64,000 bases of DNA from an uncultured Clostridia bacterium (GCA_947632025.1 CANRNN010000002.1:1-64000), one strand, 5' to 3'; counted from the stretch's first letter, positions 52,852 through 61,809 are shown. Translations and numbers: made by a program. Notes: generated by a model not told the origin, from the letters alone.

Positions 52852-54144
52852 TTGGAAAAGTATATAGTTAAGGGCGGCGGAAAGCTTTCGGGGGAAGTGG
52901 TCGTAAGCGGCGCCAAAAACGCCGTTGTCGCTATCCTGCCCGCAGTGATCCTTTCCGACGAGCCGTGTATTATTGAAAATATACCGAATATAAGCGACGT
53001 TACTATCGCATTGCAGATAATGTCCGAAATGGGCGCAAAGATCCGTATGCTGAATAAGACCGCCGTCGAAATAGATACCCGCACACTGCGCAATATGCCG
53101 ATACCCTACGAAAAGGCAAAGCTTATGCGGGCTACAACATATTTTTTAGGGACCCTGCTCGGACGTTTCCGTTCGGCGGAGGTTTCTATGCCGGGCGGGT
53201 GCAACCTCGGCGACCGTCCGATAGACCAGCACCTGAAGTGCTTTTCGGCTCTTGGCGCTAAGTGCGAACTGGATAAGGGTATGATCCGGCTCGAAGCCGA
53301 CAGGCTTATCGGAAATCAGATATTCTTTGATAAAAATTCCGTCGGCGCTACCATAAACGGAATTATGGCAGCCGTCAAGGCGGAGGGTCTTACCATAATC
53401 GAAAACGCCGCGAAAGAACCGCACGTCGTCGACCTCGCAAACTGCCTAAACTCTATGGGCGCGGATATCATCGGCGCAGGTACGGACGTTATCAAAATAC
53501 GCGGCGTGAAAGAGCTTCACGGGACGACTTACAGCGTCATTCCCGACCAGATAGAAGCAGGGACGTTTATGGCGGCAGCCGCTGCCACAAGAGGAAATCT
53601 CCTGATAAAAAACGTTATCCCCAAGCATCTCGAACCTATCACCAACAAACTCCTTAAAATAGGAGTTCAGGTAGAACAGTACGACGATTCGGTAAGAGTA
53701 ATAGGCGGAGAGAATTATATCGGCACTACTATCAAAACCCAGCCGCACCCCGGCTTCCCGACCGATATGCAGCCCCAGATGGCGGCGCTGCTTACAATAG
53801 CAAAGGGAACGTCTATGGTAACGGAAAGTATCTTCGATAACCGCTTCCGCTATGTCGACGAGCTTCGGCGTATGGGCGCGAATATCTCCGTCGAGGGCAG
53901 AGTGGCAGTTATCGAGGGCGTGGAAAAGCTGAAATGCGCACCCGTAAAGGCTACAGACCTCAGAGCAGGCGCGGCGCTTATAATCGCGGCTTTAAGCGCG
54001 GAGGGCACTTCCGAAATATACGACATCTTCCATGTAGAGCGCGGCTACGAGAACCTTGAGGTAAAACTGCGCTCCGTCGGCGCGGATATAATAAAAGCAA
54101 GCGAACCCGACCCCGTCGAATCAACTCAGAAGCAGGCGATATAA
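52852..54144 (+). CDS. murA: UDP-N-acetylglucosamine 1-carboxyvinyltransferase
   Basis: 430 aa, TTG start after CAGGGGGAAGTG. First committed step of peptidoglycan synthesis: enolpyruvyl transfer from PEP to UDP-GlcNAc. The active-site Lys-Asn is in VVSGAKNAVVAILPA near residue 22, the catalytic Cys in the fosfomycin-target loop MPGGCNLGDRPID near residue 115, and the later PDQIEAGTFMAAAAATRG and YPTDMQ-like GFPTDMQPQ, with HVERGYENLEVKL near the end. A YycJ-like hydrolase gene follows 1 bp downstream. Confidence 0.97.
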   Translation: MEKYIVKGGGKLSGEVVVSGAKNAVVAILPAVILSDEPCIIENIPNISDVTIALQIMSEMGAKIRMLNKTAVEIDTRTLRNMPIPYEKAKLMRATTYFLGTLLGRFRSAEVSMPGGCNLGDRPIDQHLKCFSALGAKCELDKGMIRLEADRLIGNQIFFDKNSVGATINGIMAAVKAEGLTIIENAAKEPHVVDLANCLNSMGADIIGAGTDVIKIRGVKELHGTTYSVIPDQIEAGTFMAAAAATRGNLLIKNVIPKHLEPITNKLLKIGVQVEQYDDSVRVIGGENYIGTTIKTQPHPGFPTDMQPQMAALLTIAKGTSMVTESIFDNRFRYVDELRRMGANISVEGRVAVIEGVEKLKCAPVKATDLRAGAALIIAALSAEGTSEIYDIFHVERGYENLEVKLRSVGADIIKASEPDPVESTQKQAI

Positions 54145-54145
54145 A

Positions 54146-54937
54146 ATGGCTCGCATTTTCCCGATATGCTCTTCAAGCAGCGGAAACTCCACATTTATCG
54201 GAACGGGCGGACACGGAATTCTGGTGGATACGGGCTGCTCGTTCAGAGGTATTAAAAGCGCACTCGAATTCGTCGGGACGAAAATTTCAGAAATAGAAGC
54301 CGTCTTTATCACTCACGAGCATACCGACCACATAAAGGGTCTTGAACAGTTGGTAAAACATACGAAAATTCCCGTGTTTATGACCCCCAAGACCGCCGGA
54401 TTCCTGCTCGAAAAGGGAATACTGCCAAAGGGATACCGGACATTCGACGCGTTCAGCGGATACCAGAGCGCGGGCTTTGAGGTTTCCTGTTTCAGGACAT
54501 CTCACGACGCCGCCGACAGCGTGGGATATAAAGTGATATTCAACGGCGAGAGCTTCGGCGTATGCACCGATACAGGGCTAGTCACCGACGACGCAAAACA
54601 AGCCCTCAAAGGCGTACATACCGTCCTGCTCGAAAGCAATTACGACGCGGATATGCTTATGCGGAACCCCAACTATCACGCCGACCTCAAAAGAAGAATA
54701 CTAAGCGATTCGGGACATCTGTCAAATCCCGACTGCGCGGAATTTTGCGAGGCGCTTGTCAGAAACGGCACGAGGAACATTATCCTCGGTCATTTGTCAA
54801 GAGAAAATAATTCCCCCGAAACCGCCCTCGGCTGTACCGAAAATTTCCTGAAACAGCGCGGTTTTTTGCGCGAGAGGGATTACACCCTCTGCGCCGCTCC
54901 CGTTAATTCTTCGGGAGAATTTATAGCGGTGGGCTGA
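54146..54937 (+). CDS. MBL-fold metallohydrolase (YycJ/WalJ family)
   Basis: 263 aa. Metal site FITHEHTDHIKG (HxHxDH) near residue 57, preceded by the family start ICSSSSGNSTFIGTGGHGILVDTGCSFRGIKSAL. Later blocks: SHDAADSVGYKV, CTDTGLVTDDAKQAL, LLESNYDADMLMRNPNYHADLKRRILSDSGHLSNPDCA and ILGHLSRENNSPE. In other Firmicutes YycJ-like proteins process nucleic acids and affect cell-wall homeostasis. The murA stop is 1 bp upstream, so the two genes are surely co-transcribed. Confidence 0.94.
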   Translation: MARIFPICSSSSGNSTFIGTGGHGILVDTGCSFRGIKSALEFVGTKISEIEAVFITHEHTDHIKGLEQLVKHTKIPVFMTPKTAGFLLEKGILPKGYRTFDAFSGYQSAGFEVSCFRTSHDAADSVGYKVIFNGESFGVCTDTGLVTDDAKQALKGVHTVLLESNYDADMLMRNPNYHADLKRRILSDSGHLSNPDCAEFCEALVRNGTRNIILGHLSRENNSPETALGCTENFLKQRGFLRERDYTLCAAPVNSSGEFIAVG

Positions 54938-55081
54938 TTCCGGCGGGGCAGGCGTACAGGCGGGCTGGTTTACAGATGGCAGGTGGGCTGATTCCGGTGT
55001 GCAGGCGCTGATGTTCCGGCAGGCGTGCTTGTGTACTGAGTGAGGAATATTTTTATCGTAATACGCTCTGGAGATGATATT

Positions 55082-55912
55082 TTGAAGAAAAAAATAACGC
55101 CCGATATGGCAAAGCTCGTCCTGTTCGGGCTGTATTTTCTTATACTTACCGTCGAGAGGATAATAAGCCTTGTGATATGCTTTTCGGGTGAAATATCAAA
55201 GCTCGACGCTCTGGATTTTTATATGGTCGCGCTTACGATAGCGTCGATATTCGGCGCGTACAGTTTCGGAATAGTCAGATTCCGTTCGCTGCTGCTGGAA
55301 AACAGTGAAAACGGCGAGGAAAACGAGGACAGCAAGGACAGCGAGAGCAGCAAAAGCTCCGACCGCGCCGGCTCGAATATGATATTATACGCCGACAAGT
55401 TTTCGGACAAGGTTTTTGGAAATCTGTCCGTGGCGGCGGGAATACTGCTGCTGGGCGGAATGGTCCACACAAACGGCTCGATACCGCCTATGCAGTTTGT
55501 AAGTTATGGAATGTTGCTTGCGGCAATGGCTGTGCATACTGTTCAGTGCGTGCATTTTTACCGCGGCGGGGACAATAAATGGCTGTCGTTTGCGTATATC
55601 ACGGCGTTTTCGATGGCTATTCCCGTGGTATATCACACGTCGATAGAGCTTGCGGGGCTGTTCATTCCCGTGGAGATAGTGGTTTCGGCGGGAATGGTGA
55701 CGCTTTTTACGATAATGATGCGCAACTTTTTTGTCGGGAAAGCGGAAAGCAATTTTTCGCTGCTGCCGTTTCTGACGGCGATAATAGGAGATTTTCTGGT
55801 GCTTGGGCTTCGCTGGCACGAGGAAGTTAATTTATTCGTTTTGATTTTCGTATGTATAACTGCGGTGCTGTGGTTCGCGGGGAGCGTATTAGAAATTAAG
55901 GGCAAAAATTAG
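55082..55912 (+). CDS. Hypothetical multi-pass membrane protein
   Basis: 276 aa from a TTG at 55082 with CTGGAGATGATATT in front; a GTG at 55040 lacks a comparable site. Seven or eight hydrophobic segments; the loop after the second or third is very rich in Glu, Asn, Ser and Asp (about residues 75-105). No transporter motif recognised. The stop codon TAG overlaps the first bases of repeat element C, so the element lies against the gene's end. Preceded by a degenerate CAGG-rich tract. Confidence 0.65.
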   Translation: MKKKITPDMAKLVLFGLYFLILTVERIISLVICFSGEISKLDALDFYMVALTIASIFGAYSFGIVRFRSLLLENSENGEENEDSKDSESSKSSDRAGSNMILYADKFSDKVFGNLSVAAGILLLGGMVHTNGSIPPMQFVSYGMLLAAMAVHTVQCVHFYRGGDNKWLSFAYITAFSMAIPVVYHTSIELAGLFIPVEIVVSAGMVTLFTIMMRNFFVGKAESNFSLLPFLTAIIGDFLVLGLRWHEEVNLFVLIFVCITAVLWFAGSVLEIKGKN

Positions 55913-55992
55913 CGGCTGCCGCCGCGGGCGTTCGCTTCGCACATGGACGGAAGTTTATAATGCTATTGCGCGAGAATATTGTGGACGATTTT
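55911..55992 (+). repeat. Dispersed repeat element, copy C (partial)
   Basis: One end only: AGCGGCTGCCGCCGCGGGC, GTTCGCTTCGCAC, and the core TATTGCGCGAGAATATTGTG followed by GACGATTTTCA. It matches the left end of B and the inverse of A's right end. The rest of the element is not recognisable in the following AT-rich 180 bp, apart from a GGTCGGCGG trace near 56037. Therefore truncated or decayed. Confidence 0.75.
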
Positions 55993-56173
55993 CAAGCATT
56001 TTATAAATTATATATAAATTACATACAATATATAGCGGTCGGCGGATTAGTTTTCGTCATTTGGTTTCTATACTCCTTAGGTGCGCTCCGAATTTTCGGG
56101 GCGCGTTTTCTCCGATTTATTGTGAGCTTTTATATATTAAATGCGTCTAATAATTGAAAGGGGGTGAAAGACC

Positions 56174-56716
56174 GTGGACAACGGTGCAAGTAGCTACCGC
56201 CGTTATCTTGAGGGCGACGACAACGGTCTTGTCGAAATTATCCGCGACTATAAAGACGGGCTTATACTTTGGCTGTACGAGTACACCCACGACTATCACA
56301 CCGCCGAGGAGCTGTGTGAGGATACATTCGTGAAGATCGCCGTAAATAAACCGCACTTTCGCGAAAATTCCTCGTTCAAAACTTTCCTTTACGCCGTCGG
56401 TCGGAATCTCGCGCTGGATATGCTCCGAAAAAGGCGCGACACTCTGCCGCTTGAAGATATCACCGAGCTTTCCGACGGCGAGAACATCGAACAAAACTAC
56501 CTCCGCGAGGAGCGCCGCGTCGCCGTCCACAAGGCTCTCGGAGTACTTAAAGCCGAGTACCGTCAAGTCCTCTGGCTCACCTACTTCGAGGGGCTTTCCA
56601 ACAAGGAATCGGCGAAGATAATGGGCAAGACCGTCCACGGCACGCAGGCGCTGCTTTCCCGCGCGCGAAAAGCCATGCGCGCCGTCCTTGAAGAAGCACA
56701 TTTCGATAACAGCTGA
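56174..56716 (+). CDS. ECF RNA polymerase sigma factor (second)
   Basis: 180 aa, GTG start after GGGGGTGAAAGACC. Region 2: DNGLVEIIRDYKDGLILWLYEYTHDYHTAEELCEDTFVKIAVNKPHFRENSSFKTFLYAVGRNLALDMLRKRR. Region 4: LGVLKAEYRQVLWLTYFEGLSNKESAKIMGKTVHGTQALLSRARKAMRAVL. A membrane protein with an anti-sigma-like layout follows 32 bp downstream. Repeat C lies 180 bp upstream of the start. Confidence 0.94.
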   Translation: MDNGASSYRRYLEGDDNGLVEIIRDYKDGLILWLYEYTHDYHTAEELCEDTFVKIAVNKPHFRENSSFKTFLYAVGRNLALDMLRKRRDTLPLEDITELSDGENIEQNYLREERRVAVHKALGVLKAEYRQVLWLTYFEGLSNKESAKIMGKTVHGTQALLSRARKAMRAVLEEAHFDNS

Positions 56717-56748
56717 CAACAGAATTTTCATTTTAAGGAGTTGAGTTT

Positions 56749-57648
56749 ATGAAAGATTATATGCAAATGGCACAAAGCGTCCTGAAAAGGCGCGACGAGA
56801 TACTTGAACATCAAAAAACACGGCGCACATTCCCCGTAAAAAAGGTGATAGCGTTCGGAGCGCCCGCGACGGCTCTCGCGGTCGGAGTTTTTGCCGCAGC
56901 CGTTCATTCCGGAAACACCGAATTAGATTTTACCTCACAAACCGAAACTTTCGTCGAAGACGGCACGGTTTCCGGTTCCTTAACAGAAGTCATAACAGAA
57001 CCTGCCCAATCTGCTGCCGCTCCCGAAAAGGAATACGAGGGCAAGCCCGACCGCATACGCTTTGAAAACGTCGGAACGCTCGGCTTCAGCGATATGGCGT
57101 ATGACGAAAAATATTTCGTCCCGAAAACCATAGACGAGCTTAACAGCTATTACCACAGGGACATTCTGCTCCTCACCGCTTCGGGGAAATATTCCGACTG
57201 GGAGTTTTCAGCCCGTCCCTACGGTTTTTACATCGACGAGGGAAACGACGGTACTGTGGCATGGCGCAGCCTGCTCTCCACGGAGAATGTGGTGTGCTAC
57301 ACCTCCGGCGACAAGATGGTCAGAGTGATGTTAAGCTCCACGGGTTTCGGACAGCCCGATTCCGTTTCCGAGATACCAGCGCCTCCCGCTTCGGAAACCT
57401 CCGCTAATATCAGCGAATCAAACATTACCGCGTTTGAAGAATACACCCCCGCGTTTGAAGGCGGGCTAACCTCCGAGCCTACAGAGGAAACTTCGATAAT
57501 CAACGGCTTCGGCGTTAGCCTTAAAAAGACCGCCAACGGAGAATTTTTCGCCGACCTTAAATATTACGACTATTGTCATGTCGGCATTTATTCCATAGGC
57601 ATCTCCGAGGAGGAATTTTTAAGCGACGTCCGCGCTTTCACGGAATAG
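56749..57648 (+). CDS. Anti-sigma-like membrane protein
   Basis: 299 aa. A short cytoplasmic helical N-terminus (MKDYMQMAQSVLKRRDEILEHQKTRRTFP), one TM segment (residues 33-52, VIAFGAPATALAVGVFAAAV), and an outer domain of about 240 residues with Glu/Thr/Ser-rich spacers (PTEETS) and no enzyme motif. Order and spacing after a sigma gene suggest an anti-sigma factor or sensor; the sequence does not fit a zinc-binding ZAS domain (no HxxxCxxC). A bidirectional terminator follows. Confidence 0.65.
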   Translation: MKDYMQMAQSVLKRRDEILEHQKTRRTFPVKKVIAFGAPATALAVGVFAAAVHSGNTELDFTSQTETFVEDGTVSGSLTEVITEPAQSAAAPEKEYEGKPDRIRFENVGTLGFSDMAYDEKYFVPKTIDELNSYYHRDILLLTASGKYSDWEFSARPYGFYIDEGNDGTVAWRSLLSTENVVCYTSGDKMVRVMLSSTGFGQPDSVSEIPAPPASETSANISESNITAFEEYTPAFEGGLTSEPTEETSIINGFGVSLKKTANGEFFADLKYYDYCHVGIYSIGISEEEFLSDVRAFTE

Positions 57649-57680
57649 ACCGAAATAAATCCCTGTCCCCATAACACCCG

Positions 57681-57707
57681 AAAAGGAGAGCGTAAAAGCT
57701 CTCCTTT
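57681..57707. terminator. Bidirectional terminator
   Basis: AAAGGAGAGC, loop GTAAAA with the second arm GCTCTCCTTT. It lies between the anti-sigma-like gene and the convergent deacetylase gene. Confidence 0.82.
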
Positions 57708-57714
57708 GTGATTT

Positions 57715-58566
57715 TTATTTTATGCTCTGTTCCGATTGCTGCGGCAGGCTGCCGTTTGCCATGACCTCGTCGGCTCTGCTGTCGGTCAGATTGACCGCGT
57801 CCTCGCCGGGTATCTGCTTGCCCGTCGCGTCTATGGTGTAGTTCTCGAAGTATATCATATCCTCCACGCCCACGAATTCGTACCCCTGCGCTTTCAGCGA
57901 TTTGAGTATATCCGGCAGAGCCTCCGTCGTGTTTTCCAGATCGTTGTGGAACAGCAGTATCGACCCCGACTTTGTATCTTTGAGTACCTTTTTGCGTATC
58001 TTGTCTGCGGAAGGCTTTTTCCAGTCGACGCTGTCAACGTCCCACTGTATGACTGTCATTCCCATACCGTCGAGAGTTTTTATAAGGTTGTCGTCATATT
58101 CGCCGTAGGGGGCGCGGTACAGCTTCGGCGATTCTCCCGTAAGCATTTCTATCTTTCTTGAACATTCCTTTGTATCGTTTATAAGGTCGTTGACGTTTAT
58201 CCCCTCGACGTGCGGGTGAGCGTCGGAGTGGTTTTCTATCTCGTGACCCGCCTCGTAAAACGCCTTTACGTCGTCGGGGTGGCGGTCGCAGAAATCTCCC
58301 GTAACGAAAAACGTCGCGCGCGCGTCATATTCTCCGAGAATGTCAATAAGCTCCTCCGTGTTGGAATTTTCCCACGCCACGTCAAACGTAAGCGCTATTT
58401 TCTTGTCGCCGCGTTCCACGCAGTACACGGGCAGCTGACGTTCTGCCGCCTGTGTTCCTACTGATGTCACTGCCGCCGTAATCGCCACTGCCGCTGTCGC
58501 TGCGCAAAGCGCCGTCACGACTGCCGCACGTCTTATCTGTTTTTTCGTGAATGTAACTGTTCGCAT
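57715..58566 (-). CDS. Polysaccharide deacetylase, PdaB-like
   Basis: 283 aa. N-terminal signal anchor (residues 10-35). NodB deacetylase domain: KKIALTFDVAWENSNTEELIDILGEYDARATFFVTGDF, in which the TFD aspartate is present but the next Asp is replaced (as in PdaB proteins, TFDISWG), HSDAHPHVEGI (metal His pair), YRAPYGEYDD, VIQWDVDSVDWKKP and GSILLFHND. PdaB proteins are linked to spore formation in Bacillus. The chain ends in a Ser/Gln-rich tail. Downstream of a promoterless region; the start follows CAGGGGGAAAAGCT. Confidence 0.9.
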   Translation of the reverse strand: MRTVTFTKKQIRRAAVVTALCAATAAVAITAAVTSVGTQAAERQLPVYCVERGDKKIALTFDVAWENSNTEELIDILGEYDARATFFVTGDFCDRHPDDVKAFYEAGHEIENHSDAHPHVEGINVNDLINDTKECSRKIEMLTGESPKLYRAPYGEYDDNLIKTLDGMGMTVIQWDVDSVDWKKPSADKIRKKVLKDTKSGSILLFHNDLENTTEALPDILKSLKAQGYEFVGVEDMIYFENYTIDATGKQIPGEDAVNLTDSRADEVMANGSLPQQSEQSIK

Positions 58567-58739
58567 AGCTTTTCCCCCTGAAATCGGATAGTTGTAGGTA
58601 AAATCATTTGGCGCGGAGTTTTCCGCTTCGTGTTTTACTTATATGCGCTCCCTCGGACAAATATGACAGGCATTACCGCACACGGACGCGCAAAAACCGC
58701 ACTTTGTCCGCAATATTCAGAAAAAATTATATAAAGCCC

Positions 58740-58768
58740 TTGACAAAATGCGAAAATTGGTATATAAT
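58740..58768 (+). promoter_or_regulatory. Perfect-consensus promoter upstream of comFB
   Basis: TTGACA (58740-58745), 17 bp, TATAAT (58763-58768). The -35 box and a downstream TTGTCAA (58773-58779) form an inverted pair around the promoter. Confidence 0.88.
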
Positions 58769-58793
58769 ATAATTGTCAAGGAATATCGTTTGC

Positions 58794-58835
58794 AGCACAC
58801 CGACCCGAAAACGGCGCTTTTGCCGTGTGCTTTTT
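58794..58835 (+). terminator. Terminator-like hairpin in the comFB leader
   Basis: AGCACAC (58794-58800) with GTGTGCT (58825-58831), plus an alternative inner ACGGC/GCCGT stem, then TTTTTG. It lies about 60 nt after the predicted +1 and 130 nt before comFB, so it may end most transcripts early. Confidence 0.7.
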
Positions 58836-58966
58836 GTCCGGTTTTTCTTTTTTGGACTTTTCGCGGTCTTTTATTTCCTGTAATGTGTAATACTTAATAT
58901 GTTAATGTGTTCGATACATCGGCACTTCGGAACACTGCGCGCTGTAAACTGCCTACGGAGGAAATT

Positions 58967-59254
58967 ATGGCACTCGTAAATGTAATGGAAGAGATAGTAG
59001 ACGAAAAACTTATGCAGATGCTGGAGTCGGAAACTTGCTGCAAGTGCGAGCGCTGCATTGAGGATATGAAAGCCATTGCCCTGAACAAGCTTCCCGCGAA
59101 GTATGTAAGCTCCAGCAACGGCGAGTTGTTTACGAAGCTTGCGTCCAGCGTCCGTCAAAGTTCGGTGGATATAAACGTTGCCGTATCGACTGCTATTGAA
59201 TGTGTTTCGTCCAAGCCCTCTCACGAACCTATTGACGGAAACAAGGGTGCCTGA
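58967..59254 (+). CDS. comFB: ComFB-like late competence protein
   Basis: 95 aa. The start at 58967 has TACGGAGGAAATT; homology begins there (ALVNVMEEIVDEKLMQMLESETCCKCERCIEDMKAIALNKLPAKYVSSSNGELFTKLASSVRQSSVDINVAVSTAIECVSS). The CCKCERC zinc-binding cluster and the ALNxLPxKYV motif are typical of ComFB. In B. subtilis it lies between comFA and comFC; here it is alone, with comEC-like and recR genes close by. Role in DNA uptake unproven; ComFB-like proteins also occur as nucleotide-binding regulators. Confidence 0.88.
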   Translation: MALVNVMEEIVDEKLMQMLESETCCKCERCIEDMKAIALNKLPAKYVSSSNGELFTKLASSVRQSSVDINVAVSTAIECVSSKPSHEPIDGNKGA

Positions 59255-59490
59255 TCTTGCTCTCTGTCCGACGGGTGCGGCAGTTTTTTAACGGGGGCGG
59301 CAGTTTTTAGTGGTGCGGTGGTTTCTTGAAAGGACGGCAGGCAGCAGACGGCAGGCGGCAGGCGGCAGTTTTTTAAGACGGCGTTCCATTTGATTTGAGG
59401 GCTGCGCGTAATTTGTGAGCCGTGATTTCAGGCGGCTGCGTTCGTTTCCCGTTAATTTACACAAACGATTTTTATTTAATATTAACATAC
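59255..59490. other. Intergenic region with degenerate GC tracts
   Basis: No ORF with a ribosome binding site. It contains repeated GCGGCAGTTTTT-like units (around 59278, 59303 and 59364) and a run of GGCAGGC/GGCGGCAG words (59333-59367). Similar GGCAGG-rich degenerate tracts lie at 31060-31120 and 54945-55030. Confidence 0.5.
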
Positions 59491-59514
59491 AAAAGCGCCC
59501 TTTCGGGCGCTTTT
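59491..59514. terminator. Bidirectional terminator after comFB / recR
   Basis: AAAAGCGCCC, loop TTTC, GGGCGCTTTT; T-runs on both strands. Confidence 0.9.
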
Positions 59515-59579
59515 CCGTTTGTTGGATACCTTTAGTCCCGAACGCTCCGGCGTCAGGATTTTTTTGAAAATTCCGCTGT

Positions 59580-60176
59580 TCATATCTCGCTTCTGTTTTC
59601 GAGAGCGCGTGTAAGCGTCACGTCGTCCGCGAATTCCAGAGCCGACCCCGCGGGAAGCCCATACGCAAGCCTTGTCACCTTGACCCCCAGCGGCTTTATC
59701 AGAGCGCTTGCATACCGTGCCGTAGCTTCTCCCTCGACCGTCGGATTCGTCGCCATAATGACCTCTTTCACGTCCGAAAGCCGCGCCAGCAGCTCCTTTA
59801 GTTTCAAATCTTCCGCCGTTACTCCGTCCATAGGCGAAATAAGCCCGTGCAGGACGTGATACAGCCCGTCATAGCCGCCCGCTCTCTCTATAGCGGAAAC
59901 GTCTTTCGGCGATTCCACGACGCATATGACGCTTCTGTCGCGTTTTTCGTCCGAGCAGACCGAGCATATCTCCCGCTCCGTGAAATTCTGACAGCACTTG
60001 CACAGCCTTACGCTCCTGCGGGCGCTGACGATATTTTTCGCGAAACTCTCGACCTCCTCCTGCGGGAGATTGAGAATGAAGTACGCAAGCCGCTGCGCCG
60101 TCTTTATCCCTATTCCGGGAAGTTTCGCAAACTGCTCCGTCGCAAGCGCCATAGGAAGTGAACTGTATTCAGCCAT
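59580..60176 (-). CDS. recR: Recombination protein RecR
   Basis: 198 aa. Gap-repair protein that loads RecA with RecFO. HhH region LPGIGIKTAQRLAYFILNL, the four-Cys zinc finger CKCCQNFTEREICSVC, the Toprim domain VICVVESPKDVSAIERAGGYDGLYHVLHGLISPMDGVTAEDL, and the Walker-B-like end VTRLAYGLPAGSALEFADDVTLTRALENR. It normally follows ybaB and dnaX; here a ComEC-like gene is inserted between ybaB and recR, 20 bp upstream. Confidence 0.96.
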   Translation of the reverse strand: MAEYSSLPMALATEQFAKLPGIGIKTAQRLAYFILNLPQEEVESFAKNIVSARRSVRLCKCCQNFTEREICSVCSDEKRDRSVICVVESPKDVSAIERAGGYDGLYHVLHGLISPMDGVTAEDLKLKELLARLSDVKEVIMATNPTVEGEATARYASALIKPLGVKVTRLAYGLPAGSALEFADDVTLTRALENRSEI

Positions 60177-60196
60177 AATTAAAACACCTCTGTCAT

Positions 60197-61792
60197 CTAT
60201 CGGAAATAAAGATCCTGCGATCCTGTTACTTGTATTTTATGCTCAAGTTGTATGGTGCAGCTGCCCGTTTGTATCAGGACGTTTTCGCTGCTGAAAGTGA
60301 CGGCGCCGCGCTTTGCCGTGATAAGGTACACAGCGCCCGTGACCGCAAATACTATGGTCGCCATTCCTATAACGGAAGCTTCCGCGATCCTGAAATCGCC
60401 CGCCACCGACGCGAACATCAGCGCCGCGAACACCACCGAAAGCGCCAGCGCTCCGCCGAATCCCATAGAAAGCCATACACCGTTTTTCTCTCCGAAAAAC
60501 ATCACCACGCCCAGCGCGATTTTCATCGAGCCGCTTATCGGAACGGCAAACAGCTCCCACCCCGTTATTCCCGTCAGAGCCGCAAGCGTCATACACAATG
60601 CCGTCAGCGGCATAAGTATCATCGACACAGCCACTCCCGACAGCGAGATACCTCCGTACAGCACAAGCCCCAGCGGAGCCGTCATTGTCATAGCTCCCAG
60701 CGAAACAGAAAACGCCGTCAGCAGCGGCGACAGGCATCTTATTTTCTGCGGGATAAGTTCTTTCAGTATATTTGCGAGCCTTACTCCTACCGTTCCCGCT
60801 CCCAGTGTCCCGAAAGCGGACATTCCGAAGCCCGCGTCCATTATCGTCATAGGAGATGCCGCCAGCACCACAGCCACGCACGCGCACACCGTATTCAGCG
60901 GGTCGGCTTTTCTCCCGAACATCGCCGCCGCGCCGTACAGCACGAACATCACCGAAGCTCTAATTATCGACGCGCTGTACCCGAAAAACAGCATTGCAAT
61001 TGGCGCGAATAAAAAACACGTCATTGCTTTTCTTTTCGACGTGTTGTTGGCAAGTATCATCAAAGCCGCCGAGAACACGGCAAAATGCGCTCCCGAAACC
61101 GCTGTGAAATGCGAAACTCCGCATACCTTAAGGCACTTTGAAAGCTCCTCCGAAAGATTCTCGTCATTTCCGAACATCAGCGCGTTAGCAAGTTCCAGCT
61201 CGTAGCCGCTGAGGTTCTGTTCGACGCTTCCGACTATCTTTTCCCGCAGAAGCTCCAGCTGGGTTTTGTTCGGTGAAATGTCCACTATAAAGCCCAACGC
61301 CGGACCTTCGATCCTCCCCTCAAGAAGCACATCGTTCGTGATGTCGTATATCTCACCGCGTTTTTTGTTTTCCATAAGTTTTATGACGGCGGAAAACATT
61401 TCGCCCTCGCTGTATTTTCCCTGTGCCGTTATCCTGACGTTTGCCGTGCGGCCGTTGACGCGGACTTTGCCGATAAACACGGTAAAATCGTCGCTGTCAT
61501 CTCTCGTGACAACGTCCACGCTCACTGTCGAACACACTGTGCTTCCCGCGCATTCGAGAATGGGCTGAACCTCGTTTTTCAGATGGTTTTCCATGATAAG
61601 CAAGCCGCTTAACAGACCCAGCGAACACAGAATTACCGCACGCTTCCGCCTTCCCAGAAACAGAACAGCGGCAGCACCCGCGGCAATTGCCGCGCACATT
61701 GTGTCGCCGCCGAAATACGCCGCGAGCATTCCCACCGCCATAAGCGGTGCGAAGCACACGGCAGGTTGTTTTAAGGAAACACGGCTGTCCAT
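60197..61792 (-). CDS. comEC: ComEC/Rec2-family DNA-uptake channel, lacking the MBL domain
   Basis: 531 aa. N-terminal TMs, an OB-like outer domain (residues about 90-190), and the ComEC competence core: LELANALMFGNDENLSEELSKCLKVCGVSHFTAVSGAHFAVFSAALMIL (family HxxAVSGxH), RASVMFVLYGAAAMFGRKADPLNTVCACVAVVLAASP and a run of further TM segments to the end. The usual C-terminal metallo-beta-lactamase domain is absent; the protein ends soon after the last TM with about 40 residues. It is placed between ybaB (17 bp upstream) and recR. Confidence 0.88.
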   Translation of the reverse strand: MDSRVSLKQPAVCFAPLMAVGMLAAYFGGDTMCAAIAAGAAAVLFLGRRKRAVILCSLGLLSGLLIMENHLKNEVQPILECAGSTVCSTVSVDVVTRDDSDDFTVFIGKVRVNGRTANVRITAQGKYSEGEMFSAVIKLMENKKRGEIYDITNDVLLEGRIEGPALGFIVDISPNKTQLELLREKIVGSVEQNLSGYELELANALMFGNDENLSEELSKCLKVCGVSHFTAVSGAHFAVFSAALMILANNTSKRKAMTCFLFAPIAMLFFGYSASIIRASVMFVLYGAAAMFGRKADPLNTVCACVAVVLAASPMTIMDAGFGMSAFGTLGAGTVGVRLANILKELIPQKIRCLSPLLTAFSVSLGAMTMTAPLGLVLYGGISLSGVAVSMILMPLTALCMTLAALTGITGWELFAVPISGSMKIALGVVMFFGEKNGVWLSMGFGGALALSVVFAALMFASVAGDFRIAEASVIGMATIVFAVTGAVYLITAKRGAVTFSSENVLIQTGSCTIQLEHKIQVTGSQDLYFR

Positions 61793-61809
61793 ATGTCATT
61801 CAACCTTTA

